Notes under the pieces: model-generated
Database searches by the model: none
What the model saw: only the letters and a program-made list of their open reading frames with translations
Told to the model about the DNA's origin: nothing
Shown here: positions 1 through 9,374 of the stretch, piece after piece
Position numbering within the stretch: position 1 is the stretch's first letter
Layout: every line of letters starts with the position of its first letter
Position numbers and translations under genes: made by a program
Source of the DNA: Bacillus solitudinis
GTDB taxonomy: Bacteria > Bacillota > Bacilli > Bacillales > Bacillaceae_D
Length of the DNA stretch: 64,000 nucleotides
NCBI RefSeq assembly: GCF_002797395.1
Contig: NZ_KZ454943.1
Coordinates: 324,724 to 388,723 of the forward strand
Direction of reading: 5' to 3'

Positions 1-54
1 TTGCCTTTTATCAGTAGATATTTGGATAGTGAAAAATTGTTCTAACTCAACCAT
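1..54 (-). CDS. Start of an unidentified gene downstream of sigD (partial)
   Basis: An ATG at 54 is preceded by an AAGGAG ribosome binding site with 7 nt spacing and opens a frame of 18 codons that runs off the window edge without a stop (begins MVELEQFFTIQIS). It lies 38 bp after the sigD stop, so it is probably co-transcribed with the fla/che operon. In B. subtilis swrB occupies this place, but swrB begins with a membrane segment and this start does not. In other Bacillaceae a DUF342 (FapA-like) gene can follow sigD. Too little is visible to choose. Confidence 0.5.
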   Translation of the reverse strand, partial: MVELEQFFTIQISTDKRQ

Positions 55-92
55 TCCACATCTCTCCTTCAATCATTCTAACTTAAAATAAA

Positions 93-869
93 CTATTTAT
101 CTGATAATAGCTGCTTGTTCATCGCCTGCTGTAAACGAAACAATGCTTTGGAATGGATTTGTGAAATACGAGAAGTCGACAAATTCAATATTTGACCGAT
201 TTCTGTTAAAGTCATTTCTTCATAGTAAAACAAACTTATCACCAATTGTTCTTTTTCAGACAATTGAGATACCACAACTGCTAGCTCTTCTTTTGTTGCT
301 GCTTCCACTAATGATTTCTCGGGAGTTATCATACGCTTGTCCTCAATTGAGGCAGCATGGGTTTCTTGCCTATCCGACTCTTGCGTCGGTTCATCAATGG
401 AGAGCATATTTGAGACAAAACTTTCTGTCATTATTTGAGCCACTTCATCACTGTCCATCTCAAGTTCTTTTGCTACTTCACTGCAAGTTACATTTCTTCC
501 CGTTATTTGTTCTAAACGTTCTGTCATTGCCTCCACTTTTTTAATCTTTTCACGCATTGAACGTGGGAGCCAATCTTCTTTCCGTAATCCATCAATTATC
601 GCCCCACGGACACGGAATGAAGCATAAGTATCAAATTTCAAATCGCGACTAGGTTCAAATTTCTCTAGAGCATCAAATAAGCCCATTAACCCGTGACTAA
701 GTAAATCATCCTTCATGACATTTTTAGGCAAGCCCACTGAGATTCGTTGTACGTGATAATGAACAAGTGGCATGTATAATCGAATTAGTGAATCACACGC
801 GTCGTTATCTCGGTCTGTTAACCAGCTATCCCACAATTTTTTTTCATCACTCGTATTTGCGTGGGCCAT
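93..869 (-). CDS. sigD: RNA polymerase sigma factor SigD (sigma-28/FliA family)
   Basis: 258 residues, close to the usual size of flagellar sigma-28. Region 2 (about residues 25-100) includes the core-binding and -10 recognition stretch with DLLSHGLMGLFDALEKF and FDTYASFRVRGAIIDGLR. Region 4 at the C-terminus (about 195-250) has the helix-turn-helix YYEEMTLTEIGQILNLSTSR. It directs late motility genes such as flagellin, motor and autolysin genes. The ATG start follows AAGGAGGGG. As last recognised gene of the fla/che operon its level should depend on transcription reaching the distal end of about 24 kb. Family knowledge also predicts control by the anti-sigma factor FlgM, which is not in this window. 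Confidence 0.97.
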   Translation of the reverse strand: MAHANTSDEKKLWDSWLTDRDNDACDSLIRLYMPLVHYHVQRISVGLPKNVMKDDLLSHGLMGLFDALEKFEPSRDLKFDTYASFRVRGAIIDGLRKEDWLPRSMREKIKKVEAMTERLEQITGRNVTCSEVAKELEMDSDEVAQIMTESFVSNMLSIDEPTQESDRQETHAASIEDKRMITPEKSLVEAATKEELAVVVSQLSEKEQLVISLFYYEEMTLTEIGQILNLSTSRISQIHSKALFRLQQAMNKQLLSDK

Positions 870-885
870 AGTATTCCCCTCCTTA

Positions 886-1215
886 TCATGAATCAGGCTT
901 TAATAAGTCTTTTACATATTGCGAAATTTGTTCAGGTTCGATATTTGTATCACCTTGTTCCTGTGATTCATTAGAATCATCTGTTTTAGGATCTTCGTCT
1001 ATATCAGAAACTTTTACAGAACGCTTATTATCAACAGAGGCTATTGTCCAAATGAGTCGGAACAAATAAGCTATAATCCATCCGATAACAAACGCCATTG
1101 CTGCTCTAAATAAAGAAGTCAGTAGTAAATTATTTAATAAGGAAGAAGTAAAAGCAATAATAGCAGCTATGACAGCAAAAAAGGCATTTATGAAAAGCGT
1201 ACCAACCAACTTCAT
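886..1215 (-). CDS. Small two-helix membrane protein between cheD and sigD, function unknown
   Basis: 109 residues. Two hydrophobic segments lie at about residues 4-30 and 35-58, followed by a soluble acidic tail rich in D, E, S and Q (about 70-98). The ATG overlaps the cheD stop by 4 nt, so translation is probably coupled, and sigD starts 16 bp downstream. I do not recognise a domain. B. subtilis has no gene between cheD and sigD. The position and coupling suggest a motility or sigma-related role, but nothing in the sequence shows a mechanism. Confidence 0.75.
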   Translation of the reverse strand: MKLVGTLFINAFFAVIAAIIAFTSSLLNNLLLTSLFRAAMAFVIGWIIAYLFRLIWTIASVDNKRSVKVSDIDEDPKTDDSNESQEQGDTNIEPEQISQYVKDLLKPDS

Positions 1216-1700
1216 ATTTCCTTCGTCCCTTGATTGACTGTGCGAATATGTAATTTTCTAGTTAGTGGATTGAATTCGATGGTACGACCGCTCTTCCCAC
1301 CAACATCTTCCGCTAATATCGGGATGCGGAGTTGGTTTAATTTCAACTTAACTGCTTCGATATTTCTCGGTCCAATTCTCATCATTTCATTTCCTGTAGA
1401 AAAAGCAAACATCTGAGCGCCGCCTGCAATTTTTGCTTTTAATGAGTGAGTTTTTGCTCCCTTTCTTTCTAATTGGTCCATCAACTCAACAATGGCAGTA
1501 TCAGCGTATTTCGCCATATTCAGTTTTTCTTGTTTGCTTAAAGAAGAATCAGGTAGCATAACATGAGCCATTCCAGAAACAGATGTAATAACATCATAAA
1601 TTACGACTCCTACGCAGGATCCCAGTCCACATGTTCGAATGGTATTAGGAGGAAGAACTGTATTTAAATCGGCCATAGACACTTTAATGACCTCACTCAT
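1212..1700 (-). CDS. cheD: Chemoreceptor glutamine deamidase CheD
   Basis: 162 residues. CheD deamidates specific glutamines on chemoreceptors and binds CheC, raising CheC CheY-P phosphatase activity. The catalytic cysteine is in TCGLGSCVGVV (about residue 25) and the catalytic histidine in SGMAHVMLP. The threonine-rich GPRNIEAV region follows. The ATG at 1700 is chosen because AGGGG lies 9 nt upstream; an earlier TTG would overlap that site. It overlaps the end of cheC by 8 nt, in line with CheC-CheD partnership. Confidence 0.95.
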   Translation of the reverse strand: MSEVIKVSMADLNTVLPPNTIRTCGLGSCVGVVIYDVITSVSGMAHVMLPDSSLSKQEKLNMAKYADTAIVELMDQLERKGAKTHSLKAKIAGGAQMFAFSTGNEMMRIGPRNIEAVKLKLNQLRIPILAEDVGGKSGRTIEFNPLTRKLHIRTVNQGTKEI

Positions 1701-2334
1701 TTGTCTCAACCCCTAATGCGTCAAAAATAACTTTAAAAGAATCAGGATCAGGGAGAAGAAAGAAATGGCCGGATGTTTGTTTATTGGTTGAATCATTACA
1801 CTCATTAATTTGAGTATCTATCACAATTGCATAATCACCAACTTGAGAGAGAGGAAGTAGTCCATAACTTAAAATCGCACCAGCCATATCGATACTCAAC
1901 CCGGGAACAGTAGGTTGTATGTTAAGATTAGTAAAATCAGAGAATGAAGACAAGTACGAACCTGCCAAAATATTTCCAACCTCTTGGAGAGCTGAGAGTC
2001 CAAGTTCATCAAAAGGTGGATTTGTCAATTGAAAGGAGGCATTTCCAGTTAATTGACGAATAAGTTGCTCGGTTTCTTCAAGGGAAGAAAGGTAAAACAT
2101 ACTCCCCTTGACTTCCCCTTCAATTCTCAGGAAAATTGCAGCAACCTCAGTATCCGCTCCTCCCACCTGGTTAGGCAATTCTTGAAAGGAGACTAGCCTT
2201 ACGTCAGGCACATTCATATCAATTGTTCGATTTAATAACGTAGATAAAGCAGTTGCGGCATTCCCTGCACCAATATTTCCAATTTCTTTTAAGACATCTA
2301 GGTGATAGGGTTTTAAACGGTGAAGAAAATCCAT
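1693..2334 (-). CDS. cheC: CheY-P phosphatase CheC
   Basis: 213 residues with two copies of the CheC/FliY/CheX phosphatase signature: KEIGNIGAGNAATALSTLL near residue 16 and LQEVGNILAGSYLSSF near residue 117, each with the E and N that attack CheY-P. CheC terminates the signal to the switch and is stimulated by CheD, encoded next. The ATG follows AAAGGAGAGG. It begins only 21 bp after the cheB stop, where B. subtilis carries cheA and cheW. Confidence 0.95.
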   Translation of the reverse strand: MDFLHRLKPYHLDVLKEIGNIGAGNAATALSTLLNRTIDMNVPDVRLVSFQELPNQVGGADTEVAAIFLRIEGEVKGSMFYLSSLEETEQLIRQLTGNASFQLTNPPFDELGLSALQEVGNILAGSYLSSFSDFTNLNIQPTVPGLSIDMAGAILSYGLLPLSQVGDYAIVIDTQINECNDSTNKQTSGHFFLLPDPDSFKVIFDALGVETNE

Positions 2335-2355
2335 CGAAACCTCTCCTTTTCAACA

Positions 2356-3417
2356 TTAACATTTACGGGTAATAAGGTCGGCTATTTTATCTAAATGGGC
2401 CACTTCATCTACTACATTCGCTTGAATTGCTGTCTTAGGCATTCCAAATACGATCGCTGAATCGACAGACTCAGCAATAACAAAACATGACCCGAATTTC
2501 TTGATTTTCTTTAAGCCTTCCGTTCCATCAGATCCCATTCCCGTCATGATTACTGCTGTTTTTTGGACAGAAGGGATTCTAGCTAAAGACTCAAACAGGA
2601 CATCTACAGACGGTCTATGGCCCCCTCTGGCCTCCTTCTTATGTGTAACCACTTTTAATTGTCCCCGGTCACTTTCAATAATCATGTGATAATCACCTGG
2701 GGCGATATAGGCCACCCCATTTTTCAAATATTCACCGTTCTCAGCTTCTTTTACAGATATTTGAGAAAGTGAATCGAGTCTAGTAGCTAAAGAGTGGGTA
2801 AAGCCAGGAGGCATATGTTGTACAATAACAATAGGTGCTTTTATGGAAGCTGGAATTTTTGTTAATACTTCTTTAAGTGCTTTTGGACCCCCGGTCGACG
2901 TTCCGATAGCAACAAGCTTTCTCATGAAAACATTCCTTCTCGTGTACGTTGCAGAGGCCTGAGAAATGTCTGGCCTTAAAGCATCCGTCTGAGGCGGGCT
3001 TACTTTTGCTTTTGCTGCAAGAAGTACTTTTTCAATAATAATGGTTTCTTGTTTATCCAAATCAAGCGAAATCGGCCCAGATGTTTTCATTACAAAGTCA
3101 ACTGCCCCATACTCCATTGCAAGTAGCGTTTGGTACGCTCCTTCTTTAGTAGTACTACTCAGCATAATGACCGGACAGGGATTTTCACTCATGATAACTT
3201 TCAGTGTTTCTAACCCATTCATAACAGGCATTTCAACATCTAGAGTTATCACATCTGGTTTTAACTCGTTTTGTAATTTTAACGCGTCTTGTCCATTACG
3301 AGCTGTACCAACAACGTGGATTTGAGGATTCTTATTTAACATATCTTTAATGACCTTACGCATAAAAGCGGAATCATCAACGACTAGTACACGAATATTC
3401 TTTTCCACGCTAATCAA
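2356..3417 (-). CDS. cheB: Chemotaxis response regulator and protein-glutamate methylesterase CheB
   Basis: 353 residues. An N-terminal receiver domain (about 8-125) has the acidic pair in VVDDSAFMRK and the phospho-acceptor aspartate in VITLDVEMPVMNGLETL. The C-terminal methylesterase domain has Ser in VAIGTSTGGPKAL (about 170), His in IVQHMPPGFT (about 200) and Asp in MTGMGSDGTEGL (about 292), the known catalytic triad. CheB demethylates receptors during adaptation and is normally phosphorylated by CheA. The start is uncertain: the frame opens with TTG at 3417 behind a weak AGAAAGATAG, and a GTG lies three codons in. Confidence 0.95.
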   Translation of the reverse strand: MISVEKNIRVLVVDDSAFMRKVIKDMLNKNPQIHVVGTARNGQDALKLQNELKPDVITLDVEMPVMNGLETLKVIMSENPCPVIMLSSTTKEGAYQTLLAMEYGAVDFVMKTSGPISLDLDKQETIIIEKVLLAAKAKVSPPQTDALRPDISQASATYTRRNVFMRKLVAIGTSTGGPKALKEVLTKIPASIKAPIVIVQHMPPGFTHSLATRLDSLSQISVKEAENGEYLKNGVAYIAPGDYHMIIESDRGQLKVVTHKKEARGGHRPSVDVLFESLARIPSVQKTAVIMTGMGSDGTEGLKKIKKFGSCFVIAESVDSAIVFGMPKTAIQANVVDEVAHLDKIADLITRKC

Positions 3418-3440
3418 CTATCTTTCTAAAGTGTTATGAC

Positions 3441-4304
3441 TTACTTATTTTCCTTAAATAACATTTTCATTTTTTTTATAAAACTCCCAAACGAACGTTC
3501 CTCTTCTTTTTCAAAGTCATTTAGATACTCATTAACCAAGCGACGCATCGAAAGGCTTACCTTTGCTTTTTCATCAAAAATGACAAAAGGAGTTTGAGAT
3601 TTTACAGCTTTTATCACAACTTTATCATTTGGTAAAAACCCTAGTACTTGTAATTCTTTATTTAGAAATTGTTTTGCGACTCGTTGAAAACTTGCAAGAG
3701 TTCTTAGACCTTCTTGTTCTGTTTCTGAACGATTTACAATTAAAAATAATGGTTTGCTTTCATCATGTAAGTGAATATATTTCACCATAGCGTAAGCATC
3801 TGTCATCGCTGTTGGTTCCGGAGTTGTGACAACGAAAACCTCGTGCGCAGCCAACATAAATTGAATGCTCTCCTTAGTTGCACCCGCACCCATATCTAGA
3901 AAAATATAATCAAATGATTGACCGATTAGTTCTAACTGTTGAAAAAATCGTTGCATTAGTTCTTCGTTTAGTTGAATAAACGAAGAAAAGCCAGATCCTC
4001 CTGCTAGATAAGAAATATTTGCTGGACCCTTCTCAATAATGTCCCAAATTGTTAGCTGATTTTCCAACATGTCGACAATATGATATTTAGAGGATAGACC
4101 CATTAATATATCTAAATTTGCCATACCAATATCTAAATCAAAAATCGCGACTTTCTTTCCAAGTTTAGAAAGGGAAATCGCAAAATTCAAGCACACATTT
4201 GACTTGCCGACTCCACCTTTACCACTTACAACTGCAATAACTTTTGCATTCTTTTCGTTTGAAGATTGTGTAAGGCGGCGAAGGCTTTCAGCTTGATCGT
4301 TCAT
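3441..4304 (-). CDS. flhG: MinD-like ATPase FlhG (YlxH/FleN), flagellar number and placement
   Basis: 287 residues of the ParA/MinD ATPase family. The deviant Walker A, VVSGKGGVGKSNVC, begins near residue 25, and DLDIGMANLDILMG follows in the switch region. The C-terminal stretch is basic and contains a MinD-like membrane-targeting type helix (SFIKKMKMLFKENK). FlhG works with FlhF, encoded immediately upstream with 1 bp between them, to set number and location of basal bodies. The ATG has AGAGGTGG upstream. Confidence 0.95.
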   Translation of the reverse strand: MNDQAESLRRLTQSSNEKNAKVIAVVSGKGGVGKSNVCLNFAISLSKLGKKVAIFDLDIGMANLDILMGLSSKYHIVDMLENQLTIWDIIEKGPANISYLAGGSGFSSFIQLNEELMQRFFQQLELIGQSFDYIFLDMGAGATKESIQFMLAAHEVFVVTTPEPTAMTDAYAMVKYIHLHDESKPLFLIVNRSETEQEGLRTLASFQRVAKQFLNKELQVLGFLPNDKVVIKAVKSQTPFVIFDEKAKVSLSMRRLVNEYLNDFEKEEERSFGSFIKKMKMLFKENK

Positions 4305-4305
4305 G

Positions 4306-5442
4306 TTATTCCACCTCTAATAGGCTCTTAGAAATAAAAGAAATTGAAGCCTCTAAAATATCGTCTGGTACATTTTGTCCATTTGTTATATACGCAACTC
4401 CCAAACCTAATTCTATCGGAATATTAAGCATAGCTCCATATGAAGAGGTCTCATCCTTCTTAGTTAATATTACTTTTCGAATCGGAATAAGGGAAAACTG
4501 GCTGATAATCTCCTTCATATCTTCGTACTTAGATGTTAAGGATAGAACTAACAACGTATCTGCCTCATCTTTAAAATCAATTACTTTAGAAAGCTCCTCA
4601 ACATAAAGTCGATTTCTGAAATTTCTCCCAGCAGAATCCACTAAAATTAAATCATAATGTTCAAACTGCTTACGAGCCTTAATAAAATCATCTACAGAAT
4701 AGGCAACTTCTAATGGAATATTAAGAATCCTTGCATATGTTTTTAATTGTTCTATTGCAGCAATACGATAGGTATCCGTAGTAATTAAAGCAACTTTTTT
4801 GTGCTTCTTTAACACGCTATGGGCAGCAACTTTTGCAATCGTTGTTGTCTTTCCCACCCCTGTAGGACCGACGATATTAATAACTTGTTTATCAAAAGTG
4901 ATTCCACCTATATCGTGAGGATCTAAAAGTCCTTCAATGTAATCTACTAGTTGTTCATTAATACTTTCATGGCTTTGTTCTTGTTTCTCCTGATTGTACC
5001 ATTCTTTTAGTAGGTGTTTCATAATATTGAGACGAATCGTCTTAGAAACTCCTTGATACTGTAAGTGCTCTTCAATTGCTTGAAACGGCTCCGGGTATTC
5101 CTTCGAAGGCGCCTCACTTTTTTCATTGATGCCTTGGATCATTTTCTTTAACTGGTCTATTTCATTTATGATATCTTTAGTTTGACGATCATTAGTGATA
5201 GTGTTGCTTCTCGAAGTTCCTTTAGATGGAACCCTAGCTGACAGGCGAGGGCGTTCAATTGGCAGATTCATACTAGGGTCAACAGCAGCGATAACTTCAA
5301 GTTGCTTTTTGGTGAAAAAACCTAAAAATCCACCCTTTTCTATTTCCTTTGAATTTAAAATAACAGCATCATCACCAAGCTCAGAACGAATAAGCTGCAT
5401 CGCTTCCTGCATAGTTTTTACAGTATATTTCTTTACCTTCAT
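4306..5442 (-). CDS. flhF: SRP-type GTPase FlhF, flagellar site selection
   Basis: 378 residues. The N-terminal B domain (about 1-100, basic) is followed by an N domain and an SRP-family G domain. G1 is [16 protein letters not shown] (about 191), G3 is VDSAGRN (about 270) and G4 is ILTKKDE (about 325). FlhF marks the site of flagellar assembly and is stimulated by FlhG. The ATG overlaps the flhA stop by 4 nt, implying translational coupling. Confidence 0.96.
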   Translation of the reverse strand: MKVKKYTVKTMQEAMQLIRSELGDDAVILNSKEIEKGGFLGFFTKKQLEVIAAVDPSMNLPIERPRLSARVPSKGTSRSNTITNDRQTKDIINEIDQLKKMIQGINEKSEAPSKEYPEPFQAIEEHLQYQGVSKTIRLNIMKHLLKEWYNQEKQEQSHESINEQLVDYIEGLLDPHDIGGITFDKQVINIVGPTGVGKTTTIAKVAAHSVLKKHKKVALITTDTYRIAAIEQLKTYARILNIPLEVAYSVDDFIKARKQFEHYDLILVDSAGRNFRNRLYVEELSKVIDFKDEADTLLVLSLTSKYEDMKEIISQFSLIPIRKVILTKKDETSSYGAMLNIPIELGLGVAYITNGQNVPDDILEASISFISKSLLEVE

Positions 5443-7475
5443 TCCACATTCACCACCCCAACACTCTGCACTTCAATATCAGCCTCAAGTTCATTATAAG
5501 ATAGTATAGGAACGTGAGGTAAATACCGCTCAAACATTTGTCTTACATACATTCTAACAGCAGGAGAGCAAAGAATAATAGGGACTTGTCCCATTTGTGA
5601 TAAACGATCTGTCTCCACTGCTGCTGACTCTAGTATTCTTTGTGAATCATTTGGATCCATCGAGATAAAATTCCCGTGTTCTGTCTGTTGAACTGCGTCT
5701 GCCACTCTCTTTTCAACACTACCACTTAATGTAATAACATACAAAGGTTCACCGGGTGTTGTAACTTGTTTAGATATTTGGCGTGATAATGATTGTCGGA
5801 CGTATTCTGTGACTAACTCCATATCCTTAGTCATTGGACCATAATCAGCTAATGTCTCAAAAATGATAGGTAAATTACGAACTGAAATATTTTCTTTCAA
5901 CAGGTTCGTTAAAACCTTCTGAATTTCACCAATTGATAGAGCGTTTGGTGTAACTTCTTCAACTAATGCAGGATAGGTTTCCTTTAGATGATCAACAAGC
6001 TGCTTTGTTTCTTGGCGCCCAAGTAATTCGTGAGCATGCCTTTTTATAATCTCCGTTAAATGAGTGGAAACGACTGAAGGAGGATCAACGACCGTATATC
6101 CTGAGAGTTCTGCTTGTTCTTTCATATCTTCTCCAATCCATAATGCTGGTAATCCAAAAGCAGGCTCAATCGTGTCAATTCCAACAACGCCCTCATCCTC
6201 TATTCCTGGACTCATCGCCATATAGTGATCCAAAAGAAGGTCGCCTTTTGCTATCTCGTTCCCTTTAATTTTAATCGTATATTCGTTCGGCTGAAGTTGG
6301 ATATTATCACGAATTCGAATAACAGGAACAATCATCCCAAGCTCAAGAGCCATTTGACGACGAATCATAACCACGCGATCAAGTAAATCTCCCCCTTGAT
6401 TTGCATCTGCTAATGGAATAAGACCATACCCAAATTCAAATTCAATAGGGTCAATTTGAAGAAGATTAACAACACTCTCAGGTGACTTCATATCATCGTT
6501 CGGTTCATCTTCTACTTTTTGTTCTTCCTGTTCTACTAACTTTTTCTCCATTCGTGAAAGTTGATACCCCCCAAACGCCAGAAATGCTGCAATTGAAAAA
6601 GTTAAAAACTTATCGATTGGTGTAGCAACACCTAAGAGAAAAATAGTCCCACCAGCTATATAGAGCATTTTAGGATACGCAAGGAGCTGCTTTGTAATAT
6701 CTTCACCAAGATTACCATCAGAAGCAGCTCGTGTGACAATAATCCCTGTTGCTGTTGAAATAAGCAATGCCGGAATTTGGGAAACGAGACCATCCCCTAC
6801 GGTTAAAAGTGTATAAGTTGTAGCAGATGTACTTAGATCCATACCCATTTGCATCATTCCTATAACAAGACCAAAAATCATATTGATGATAACAATAATA
6901 ATTCCAGCAATGGCATCCCCTTTGACGAATTTACTTGCCCCGTCCATCGCTCCATAAAAGTCTGCTTCCTTTTCAATTTTCTCACGTCGTTGCTTTGCTT
7001 CAATATCTGAAATCATTCCAGCATTTAAATCAGCATCGATGCTCATTTGCTTCCCTGGCATTGCATCTAAGGTAAAACGTGCACCTACCTCGGAAACACG
7101 TTCAGCCCCTTTTGTAATAACGACAAACTGAATGATAATTAAGATTAGGAACACAACAAAACCAACTAAGGCATTCCCTCCAACAACGAAGTTACCAAAC
7201 GTATCAATCACGTTCCCTGCTTCAGCTTTACCAAGAATTGAACGAGTGGTTGATACGTTTAAGCCTAAACGAAAAAGAGTGACTAATAATAATAACGTAG
7301 GAAAAATAGAAAACTGGAGAGGGTCGTGCGTATTCATTGCAACTAATATAATAATTAAAGCAAGAGAAATATTAATAATTATAAGGAAATCTAAAATAAC
7401 AGATGGTAATGGAATGATTAACATAATAACAATCAAGATTACCCCGAGTAAAACGGAAAGTTCTCTTACTTTCAC
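5439..7475 (-). CDS. flhA: Flagellar type III export gate protein FlhA
   Basis: 678 residues, the usual FlhA length. About eight hydrophobic segments fill residues 1-310, including the conserved FHIPEP-type cytoplasmic loop with VGARFTLDAMPGKQMSIDAD. A large cytoplasmic domain (about 330-678) docks export chaperones and substrates. The start is GTG at 7475 with AGGGGAG 7 nt upstream and no competing ATG. It follows flhB by 27 bp and overlaps flhF by 4 nt. Confidence 0.97.
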   Translation of the reverse strand: MKVRELSVLLGVILIVIMLIIPLPSVILDFLIIINISLALIIILVAMNTHDPLQFSIFPTLLLLVTLFRLGLNVSTTRSILGKAEAGNVIDTFGNFVVGGNALVGFVVFLILIIIQFVVITKGAERVSEVGARFTLDAMPGKQMSIDADLNAGMISDIEAKQRREKIEKEADFYGAMDGASKFVKGDAIAGIIIVIINMIFGLVIGMMQMGMDLSTSATTYTLLTVGDGLVSQIPALLISTATGIIVTRAASDGNLGEDITKQLLAYPKMLYIAGGTIFLLGVATPIDKFLTFSIAAFLAFGGYQLSRMEKKLVEQEEQKVEDEPNDDMKSPESVVNLLQIDPIEFEFGYGLIPLADANQGGDLLDRVVMIRRQMALELGMIVPVIRIRDNIQLQPNEYTIKIKGNEIAKGDLLLDHYMAMSPGIEDEGVVGIDTIEPAFGLPALWIGEDMKEQAELSGYTVVDPPSVVSTHLTEIIKRHAHELLGRQETKQLVDHLKETYPALVEEVTPNALSIGEIQKVLTNLLKENISVRNLPIIFETLADYGPMTKDMELVTEYVRQSLSRQISKQVTTPGEPLYVITLSGSVEKRVADAVQQTEHGNFISMDPNDSQRILESAAVETDRLSQMGQVPIILCSPAVRMYVRQMFERYLPHVPILSYNELEADIEVQSVGVVNVE

Positions 7476-7502
7476 AACACTTCTCCCCTAACATAGAACA
7501 AA

Positions 7503-8594
7503 TTAATTCACTTGCTTATTTTTCAAGCGATACACAAATGCCAGAACTTCAGCAACAGCTTTAAATAAATCTTCTGGCACTTGTTGACCAATATCTGTTT
7601 GAGCGTATAATGCACGAGCTAATGGTTTGTTTTCAACAGTGACAACATCATGTTTAGCAGCAAGTCCCTTTATTTTTTGTGCAACAAAATCAACACCTTT
7701 TGCTACTACGATTGGGGCATCTGCATTTTCCTCATCGTAACGGAGGGCAACTGCAAAGTGAGTTGGGTTGGTTATAACGACGTCCGCTTTTGGCACTTCT
7801 TGCATCATTCGAGACATGGCCATCTCCATTTGCTTTTGTCTCCGTTTCGATTTGATTTTCGGGTCACCATCCATATTTTTATGCTCATCCTTAATATCTT
7901 TTTTCGACATACGGATTTGTTTTTCATGGTCATATTTTTGATATAAGTAATCCGGTATCGCTAGAAAAAGAAGCAAAACAGCAACCGCTACTCCCAATAA
8001 GGCTGTTAACTGTGCGATCACATGAAAACCATCCTCTACCGTTTTCTGAGAAAGTAACATAACATCCTCAAGATTGAACCACAGTATCACGAAAACAAGT
8101 GTTCCAACTAATGTAATTTTCAATAAAGATTTTAACAAGTCTACGATGGCTCTCATAGAAAACAAACGCTTTAAACCTTTAAGAGGATTAATTTTTGAAA
8201 GACTCATTTTCAGTGGTTCAGTTGTAAATAAAGCACCTACTTGGATATAACTTGAAAACACTCCAGCAATGAGTGCCATGAGCAAAACCGGAAGTAAGAC
8301 TGTTGCGGCCTGCATAATTAAATCGTAAAATATCATTTCGAAATTTTGTTCCGTTACTTCTAATAGCAAATAGGATTGAAAGACATGCTTAAGTATATCA
8401 GTCATTGTCGTTCCTAATATGGCTCCACCAAATAGCCACAAAAAAAGAAAAACAATTAACAAAATTAACGCTGTATTTATATCGTTACTCTTTGGAACTT
8501 GCCCCTTGTTTCTGGAATCTTGTCGTTTTTTCGGGGATGCTTTTTCGGTTTTTTCATCAGCGAAAAACTGTAAATCTAGCCGAATATAAGCCAT
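7503..8594 (-). CDS. flhB: Flagellar export switch protein FlhB
   Basis: 363 residues. The N-terminal signature LDLQFFADEKTEKASPKKR precedes four hydrophobic segments (about 30-215). The cytoplasmic domain carries the self-cleavage site in VVITNPTHFAVALRYD (NPTH near residue 278). Cleavage between N and P lets FlhB switch from rod/hook to filament substrates when FliK signals hook completion. fliR ends 3 bp upstream. A detached FlhB-C-like protein is encoded separately at 35943-36209. Confidence 0.97.
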   Translation of the reverse strand: MAYIRLDLQFFADEKTEKASPKKRQDSRNKGQVPKSNDINTALILLIVFLFLWLFGGAILGTTMTDILKHVFQSYLLLEVTEQNFEMIFYDLIMQAATVLLPVLLMALIAGVFSSYIQVGALFTTEPLKMSLSKINPLKGLKRLFSMRAIVDLLKSLLKITLVGTLVFVILWFNLEDVMLLSQKTVEDGFHVIAQLTALLGVAVAVLLLFLAIPDYLYQKYDHEKQIRMSKKDIKDEHKNMDGDPKIKSKRRQKQMEMAMSRMMQEVPKADVVITNPTHFAVALRYDEENADAPIVVAKGVDFVAQKIKGLAAKHDVVTVENKPLARALYAQTDIGQQVPEDLFKAVAEVLAFVYRLKNKQVN

Positions 8595-8597
8595 AGT

Positions 8598-9374
8598 TTA
8601 AGCCCCCCCTAATAATTGCATTAACGTCCTCATTGCTAGAATCATTTCATCAAAAAGCTTTTGAACGACCATTAAGTAAACACCCATAAAAATAATCATT
8701 AATGGAAGACCAACTAAAATATTAAGCGGCATTCCAACAACAAACACATTCATCTGAGGAACTGCTCTAGAAATCATACCGAGTGCAACAGTTACTAGAA
8801 ACAGAGACCCGACAACTGGAAATGCCATCTGAAAAGCAATAATAAACATCAAATTAAACGTTTTGATTACATATTGAATGACATTTCCTTGTCCAAATGG
8901 TAAAAAAACTTGTTCCATTGGAATGAATTGATAGCTATAAAAAATTCCATCTAACAGCATATGATGACCATTTACTGCAAGAAGAAAAAGTAAAGCAAAT
9001 GTATATAAATAACCCCCCATTAGTGGGCTTTGTGCTCCTGTTTGGGGGTCAACAACGTTCGCAATCATAAAACCCATTTTTATGTCAATAAAGCCCCCAG
9101 CTACCTGAATGGCGTATAAAAGAACTGTTGCTATTAAAGCAACCATTAGTCCAACAAGAAGTTCCTTGATGATTAATAAAAAATATGTAGAATCAACAAG
9201 GAGTAATGGAGCATCTAACGTAAATATCATAATCCATGCTAACATAAGAGCAAGTCCTATCTTGTGCATAGCTGGAATGGAACGATGTCCGTAAATAGGT
9301 AAGACGGAAAAGAATGCAAGAACTCGAACAAAAACAAGTAGAAAAGCAGGTAATAAATTAACAAAATCCGTCAT
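8598..9374 (-). CDS. fliR: Flagellar export membrane protein FliR
   Basis: 258 residues, almost entirely hydrophobic with about six membrane segments. The conserved central part contains DIKMGFMIANVVDPQTGAQ and SPLMGGYLYTFALL, typical of FliR. FliR joins FliP and FliQ in the export gate core inside the MS ring. Its start overlaps the last base of fliQ (TAATG-type junction), and flhB follows after 3 bp. Confidence 0.96.
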   Translation of the reverse strand: MTDFVNLLPAFLLVFVRVLAFFSVLPIYGHRSIPAMHKIGLALMLAWIMIFTLDAPLLLVDSTYFLLIIKELLVGLMVALIATVLLYAIQVAGGFIDIKMGFMIANVVDPQTGAQSPLMGGYLYTFALLFLLAVNGHHMLLDGIFYSYQFIPMEQVFLPFGQGNVIQYVIKTFNLMFIIAFQMAFPVVGSLFLVTVALGMISRAVPQMNVFVVGMPLNILVGLPLMIIFMGVYLMVVQKLFDEMILAMRTLMQLLGGA

